A DNA stretch of 64,000 nucleotides. Origin: Hippophae tibetana. Its lineage: Eukaryota; Streptophyta; Magnoliopsida; Rosales; Elaeagnaceae. The notes under the pieces are model-generated. The model searched no databases. It was not told the DNA's origin and was given only the letters and a program-made list of their open reading frames with translations. The position numbers were made by a program, and so were the translations under genes. Where the stretch lies: positions 74,569,840 to 74,633,839 of the forward strand of contig CM072812.1 in NCBI GenBank assembly GCA_037013495.1. Direction: 5' to 3'. Positions 59,120-64,000 of the stretch are shown here, piece after piece (within the stretch, counting starts at the first letter, position 1; the number at the start of each line of letters is the position of its first letter).

Positions 59120-59578
59120 TTAACCCCCTAAATATTTAGTTTTGGTAACTTTTACTTTCTTGCCTTTTATTCCTTTCCATTTACCAAAAGCTTTACCATC
59201 TAACACAATTGAAGTTTCTCTAATTTGCAATTGTTTTTTCAAAATTTTTATAGACTCTCTCAAGTATTTTTCTTTAGTTGTTTTGAATTTTTCATTCATG
59301 AAAAGGTTTTTAACGTAAGTAAGAGAATATATGTTTGTTTCCCTTTCATGTAAGAAGGTAGTCGATAGGTACTGAGTTTGAGTAGCTTTACTTTTAAATC
59401 CATATAACCTAGTGTTTCTTTTGATGAATAGGAATATTTCAATGAATGTTTTCTTCCATTATCCTTTATTTTCTTTAAGCTCGTTTTGTCCTAGACTTGT
59501 AATTGATACTTCCAACTTTGTTTGAAGGTAGTTTTATTGTATCCAAGTTACTCCATTTTTTAGGCTTTTGATGAGGCC
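59120..59578 (-). pseudogene. Unrecognised broken reading frame, Lys-rich
   Basis: On the minus strand, one frame runs from about 59578 to a stop at 59122-59120 with only two internal TAA codons (near 59535 and 59460). The last 112 codons (59458-59123) are uninterrupted. Visible words are YLQTKLEVSITSLGQ, then LYGFKSKATQTQYLSTTFLH and a basic end AFGKWKGIKGKKVKVTKTKY. The first ATG inside the open part is at 59299, giving only 59 residues, so it is probably a fragment of a longer protein. I do not recognise the family. It does not read as copia or gypsy gag-pol. An endogenous pararetrovirus, an organelle-plasmid-derived gene or another mobile element are possible; none is supported. Confidence 0.4.
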
Positions 59579-59596
59579 AGTTCACATGATAGTTTT

Positions 59597-60123
59597 ATTG
59601 GGATTTTTTTCTCTTATTTAGAGGAGTCTAAGTAAAACTCATGTGGCTTAAAAACTCATGAAGAAGGAAGAGACAATTTTTAATTGCTTCATTAATAAAC
59701 TGAGAGCAATTTATTTTGTCATCCAACAGAGAGAAAAACGAGAGCAGCAAAGACAACAACTACACCAGCAAAACTGAGAGCAGTTTTTCAGTTTTTCCTT
59801 CTCCAACAAGTCTTCATCATGTGCTCCGATGGAAGTTCGTTTGTGGTCCGATTGTGCTAAAATTTTGCAAGAAGGATCATGACTTAAGACTCTTTAATCT
59901 GTATGGTGGGATTTGGCTCACCGGTTTGGAAAATCTGGGTCATGAACAGTGGCTACGAAATTGGGTTAGATTTCTCCATTTTCTTGAAATAATTGTTAGT
60001 TTTCAAGAAGTTATATTCTTGATGATGTTTTTGATTGTTTACCTCTAGTTTTATCTAGAGAGAAATTTTGTACAATTATTTATTGATAGTGGAAGTTTTG
60101 GAGAGAAGTGTCATGGTTGTTTG
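59597..60123 (+). repeat. 5' LTR of the deleted copia, 3' end missing
   Basis: Starts near TATTGGGATTTTTTTCTC and matches the right LTR to GGTTGTTT. A 110-codon frame inside it (59716-60048) is not a gene: it lies wholly in the LTR and is broken in the other copy. Confidence 0.8.
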
Positions 60124-60199
60124 CCTTTGAGAAGCCAGAAAAGTTGTCTGAATAAGAATGGACTTTGTAACATCAACAAGTTTGTGGGTATATAAGGTA

Positions 60200-61250
60200 G
60201 TGGGTAGATGATAATGTTTTGAATCATATTAGTGGAGAAATACATGAAAGGTCACTCTAGAATAAACTTGAGGAGTTGTATTCTCAAAAAATAGGAAATA
60301 ATAAAATGTTTCTCATAAAGCAGTTGATGGCTTTAAGGTACCAAGATGGAACTTCATTAACAGATCACTTAAATATGTTCCAAGGAATAATCAATCAGTT
60401 AGTTGGAATGGGTATCAAGTTTGATGATGAGATTCAAGGGTTGTGTTTATTGGGGACGTTGTCGGACTCTTGGAAAACATTTAGAATGTCATTAAATAAC
60501 TCTTGATTTGGTTCTATGAAGACAAGAAATTTGGATGGTGCCAATTATTTTATGACCTTCATAGATTATTGTTCAAGAAAGTTATAGGTGTACACTTTGA
60601 AGAGCAAAGATCAAGTATTAGATGTGTTTAAACAGTTTGAAGCCTTAGTTGAGAGACAGATTGGGAAGAAATTGTGGTGCATCAGAACAGATAATATGGG
60701 AGAGTATTCAGGTCCTTTTGATGAGTATTGTAGGCATCAAGGCATTAAACATCAAAAGAAACCTCCCAAGACTCCTCAGTTAAATGGGTTGGATGAAAGA
60801 ATGAATAGGACATTGGTTGAAAGAGTAAGATGTCTTCTTTTGTAGGCTCAGTTGCCAAGATCTTTCTAGGGTGAGACTTTAAATACAATTGTACATTTTC
60901 TTAATATCACACCATATGTTCCTCTTCAATTTGATGTACCAAATAGAGTTTGGACTAGCAAAGATTTTTCTTATGATCATTTATGCATTTTTAGTTGCAA
61001 GGCATTTGTGCATATACCAAAAGATGAGAGATTTAAGCTTGATGTGAAGACACAACAGTGTATCTTTGTTGGTTATAGTCTGGATGAATTTGGATACATA
61101 TTTTATAATCCAGTTGAGAAGAAACTGGTAAGGAGTCGTGATGCTGAGAAGATAGAAAAAAGAGTCCATCAGTGTAGTGATGATTTGATTGACCTAGATC
61201 CGGTTCCTTTATCAGTACATAGGGAACAAAATGTTCAAGATGATCAATAG
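60200..61250 (+). pseudogene. Copia gag fragment joined to integrase of the deleted element
   Basis: Gag frame 60276-60506 includes MFLIKQLMALRYQDGTSLTD and a stop at 60504. Directly after, NYFMTFIDYCSRKL begins the integrase core, so about 1 kb between them is missing. Integrase continues with CIRTDNMGEYSGPFDEYC and PQLNGLDERMNRTLVERVRC (stop at 60843), then VHIPKDERFKLDVKTQQC and IFVGYSLDEFGYIFYNPVEK to the stop at 61248. Confidence 0.8.
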
Positions 61251-61268
61251 GGTTCAGATGATGCAGAT

Positions 61269-62955
61269 ATGCAAGTTGAAACAGATCACCAGACTATTGA
61301 TCAATTTCCAGAACTAGAAATTCCATGCAGGAGGTCTACTAGAGACCGACATCCTTCCGCACGGTATGATACAAATGAGTATGTGTTATTGACAGATGAG
61401 GGAGAACCTCAATGTTATACAGAAGCGATGGAAGATGGAAACAGAGCACACTGGGTTGGTGCTATGGAAGATGAGATACAGTCATTGTATGACAATCACA
61501 CGTTTGATCTGGTAAAGTTACCTAAGGGTAAGAGAGCTTTGAAGAACAAGTGGGTCTACAAGGTGAATCAAGAAGAACACAATTTATAACCACGATACAA
61601 AGCTATATTGGTCGTCAAGGGATTCAGTTAGAGAAAAGGTATTGATTTTTATGATATTTTCTCTCATGTTGTGAAGATGTCTTCCATACGTGTTGTTCTA
61701 GGTCTAGTAGCAAGTTTGGATTTAGAAATTGAGCAAATGGATGTGAAAATTTCCTTACTTCATGGTGAGTTGGGGGAAGAGATTTATATGTAATAGCTAA
61801 GGGTTTTAAGGTTAAAGGAAAAGAGGATTATGTATGTCAGTTAAAGAAAATCCTCTACGGGTTGAAGCAAGCACCTAGACAATGGTTTAAGAAGTTTGAG
61901 TCAGTTATGGAGCATGGTTACAAGAAGACTACTTATAATCATTGTGTTTTTGTGCAGAAATTCTTTGATGATGATTTTATCATTTTATTGCTCTATGTTG
62001 ATTGTTGGTAGAAATTCTTCAAGGATTGATAATTTGAAGAAGCAATTGAGTAAGTCCTTTTCCATGAAGGACTTGGGGTCAGCAAAACAAATTCTTGGTA
62101 TTCAAATTTGTCAAGACAAGAAAGGAAAGAAGTTATACATGTCACAGGAATGGTACATTAACAAGGTACTTGAAAGGTTTCATATGGATATAGCTAAAGT
62201 GGTTTCTTCTCCTTTATCTAACCACATTAAGTTGAGATCGAGTCAAGGCCCTTCAACAGATAAAGAGAAGGAAGATATGGAAAAGGTTCCATATACCTTA
62301 ACAGTAGGAAGCTTAATATATGAAATGGTGTGTGCAATGCCAAACATAACTCATGCAGTTAGAGTTGTTAGTCATTTTTTTTTTGAATCCACGAAGAGAG
62401 TATTGGGATGTAGTAAAGTGGATTATGTGATATCTTCGAGGTACTTCCAAGTTAACAATAAGCTTTGGAAGTGGAAAACCAGTGTTAGTTGGTTACAATG
62501 ATTCAGATTTGACAAGAGATGAAGATTCTCGTAAGTCTACTTTAGGTTATCTAATTACTTTCTCTAGTGGAGCAATTTTTTGGCAATCAAGATTGCAAAA
62601 GTGTGTTGCAGTTTCTACAACAGAGGCAGAGTTTATTATAGCAACAGAAGCTTGTAAGGAGTTGTTATGGATGAAACAGTTCTTGAGAGAACTTGGTTTC
62701 AAGCAGAAAAAATATGTGTTATTCTGCGATAATCAAAGTTTTATTCACCTAGTGAAGAACTCGACGTTTCACTCAAGATCAAAGCATATTGATGTGAGGT
62801 ATCATTGGATAAGGAATACTCTTAACAATAAGTTGCTTAAACTTGAGAAAATCCATACTAATGAGAATGGATCTAACATGCTAACAAAAATAGTGTCAAG
62901 GGAAAAACTTAAATTTTGTTGTTCAATTTTCGGGATGGCGGATCCTTCCATCTAA
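61269..62955 (+). pseudogene. Copia reverse transcriptase and RNase H of the deleted element
   Basis: Linker and RT start at 61269-61589 include RRSTRDRHPSARYDTNEYV and NKWVYKVNQEEHN. At about 61990-62010 the RT active site reads YVD then shifts frame; the second Asp of YVDD and neighbouring bases are missing. RT resumes as SFSMKDLGSAKQILGIQICQ near 62060. RNase H (62482-62955) includes YNDSDLTRDEDSRKSTLGY, TTEAEFIIATEACKE and FCDNQSFIHLVKNSTFHSRS with KHIDVRYHWIRNTL. Confidence 0.82.
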
Positions 62956-62974
62956 TTGGAAAAAGGGGTAGATT

Positions 62975-63572
62975 TGTTGGGTTTTTTCCTCTTATTTGGA
63001 GGAGCCCAAGTAAAGCCCATGTGGCTTAAAGGCCCATGGAGAAAGAAGGGACAATTTTGTCATTTCATTACTTCATTAATAAACTCATTTAGGGTTTGTT
63101 GAGAGGAATTCAACAGAGAGAAAAATGACAACAGCAAAGGCTGCAGTTGCACTAGAAAAACTGAGAGCAACTTTTTAGTTTTTCCTTCTCCAACAAGTCT
63201 TCATCATATACTCCGATGGAAGATCGTTTGTGGTCTGATTGAGTTGAAATTTTGCAGACAGGTTCACGACTCAAGACTATTTAATATGTACGGTGTGATT
63301 TGGATTTAGCTCATCTGTTTGGTAAAATCTTGGCCGTTAACAGTGAATACGAAATTGGGTTAGATTTCTCAATTTTCTTGAAATAATTGTTAGTTTCCAA
63401 GAAGTTATATTCTTGATGATGTTGTTGATTGTTTGCCTCTAGTTTTATCTAGAGAGAACTTTTGTACAATTAATTTCTTGATAGTGGAAGTTTTGGAGAG
63501 GAGTATCGTGGTTGTTTTCTTCTTACACTGGGAAGGTATTTCCCCGTAAATTGATCGTGTTGATTTTGTACA
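62975..63572 (+). repeat. 3' LTR of the deleted copia
   Basis: Starts TGTTGGGTTTTTTCCTC after the purine run. The end near GATTTTGTACA is chosen because it is the first CA after the conserved-looking TATTTCCCCGTAAATT; it is approximate. Confidence 0.72.
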
Positions 63573-64000
63573 TATTTTTCATTTTGAATTCTATTTATTT
63601 GTTTCCTAAAAGATTTATACAAAAAAAAAAGAATATGTTTTATTCCAATGTTTAAAGCTTGATTAAGCTTAAATTGATATTATGATTCTCCTAACAAGTT
63701 CATGCCATATGTAATCGTCATGAACTAGATAGTTTGCTATATGGGAAACCCTATTTCAATTAACTTTTTTTTATTTGTGTAAATTTTTAACCCCAATTCA
63801 TCTATTATGTCTCTCTTATTTATGTTTTTCATATTTTTCATTCATTTCTACATCACTAATGTTTTTTAAAGTGTTTAAAGGGCTACGAACATAGTCACAA
63901 ATGGTAGCTTAAGTGCCTCTTGTTGACTATTGTAGTGATTTTTAAGCATTGTAATAAGACTCGGTTATGTAGCATTTTTAGGTCATGTTTAGTTCAAGCA
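63573..64000. other. No recognisable feature
   Basis: AT-rich sequence without a coherent frame or repeat to the end of the window. Confidence 0.4.

Larger units (their letters stand above)
59597..63572 (+). mobile_element. Deleted copia (Tnt1/Tork-like layout) with both LTRs
   Basis: LTR-like direct repeats at 59597-60123 and 62975-63572 flank a gag-pol that lacks the zinc knuckle, protease and first part of integrase. A purine run (GGAAAAAGGGGTAG) precedes the right LTR. The left LTR stops matching at about 60123, before its end. The primer site and the start of gag are therefore lost. The LTRs share long words (TTTTTCCTTCTCCAACAAGT, GAAGTTATATTCTTGATGAT) but differ at many sites, so the element is older than the one at 46174-51392. 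Confidence 0.8.

Noticed and set aside
59716-60048. 110-codon plus-strand frame
   Set aside because: Entirely within an LTR and not preserved in the partner LTR.

Overview
The window looks like nuclear DNA of a flowering plant, probably a eudicot. It is AT-rich and dense in Ty1/copia and Ty3/gypsy retrotransposon debris, and it holds one spliced host gene with plant-type GT-AG introns. The species cannot be named from the sequence.

Layout. Positions 1-1470 hold a broken LINE reverse transcriptase. Positions 1890-4470 hold a decayed Athila/Tat-type gypsy pol. It is followed by two copies of a ~3.8 kb direct repeat in tandem (4877-8672 and 8682-12520), probably long LTRs. Positions 12521-14770 are non-coding, with small hairpin and tandem repeats, and lead to the promoter side of the host gene.

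The host gene (14771-53077, + strand) is a serine carboxypeptidase-like (SCPL) gene of the clade IA, acyltransferase-like type. Fourteen exons join in frame to 467 codons plus stop, with the catalytic Ser, Asp and His motifs all present. Its 1.4 kb of coding sequence is spread over 38 kb because two introns are swollen by nested transposons. Intron 4 (9.3 kb) holds an old antisense copia broken by a CACTA element and by a complete-length sense copia. Intron 10 (19.9 kb) holds antisense copia elements, an antisense deleted gypsy element, and a nearly complete antisense copia with LTRs and a perfect 5-bp target duplication. Intron 13 uses a GC donor, and exon 11 has a tandem CAGCAG acceptor.

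Downstream, 53350-58800 is a sense-strand copia without a recognisable 3' LTR. Positions 59120-59578 hold an unrecognised broken reading frame on the minus strand. Positions 59597-63572 are a deleted copia with both LTRs. The last ~430 bases show nothing recognisable.

The transposons carry gag, protease, integrase, reverse transcriptase and RNase H remnants. All the copies read here are broken by stops, frameshifts or lost catalytic residues. The only gene likely to make a functional protein is the SCPL gene. No CRISPR array, rRNA, tRNA or bacterial feature was seen.
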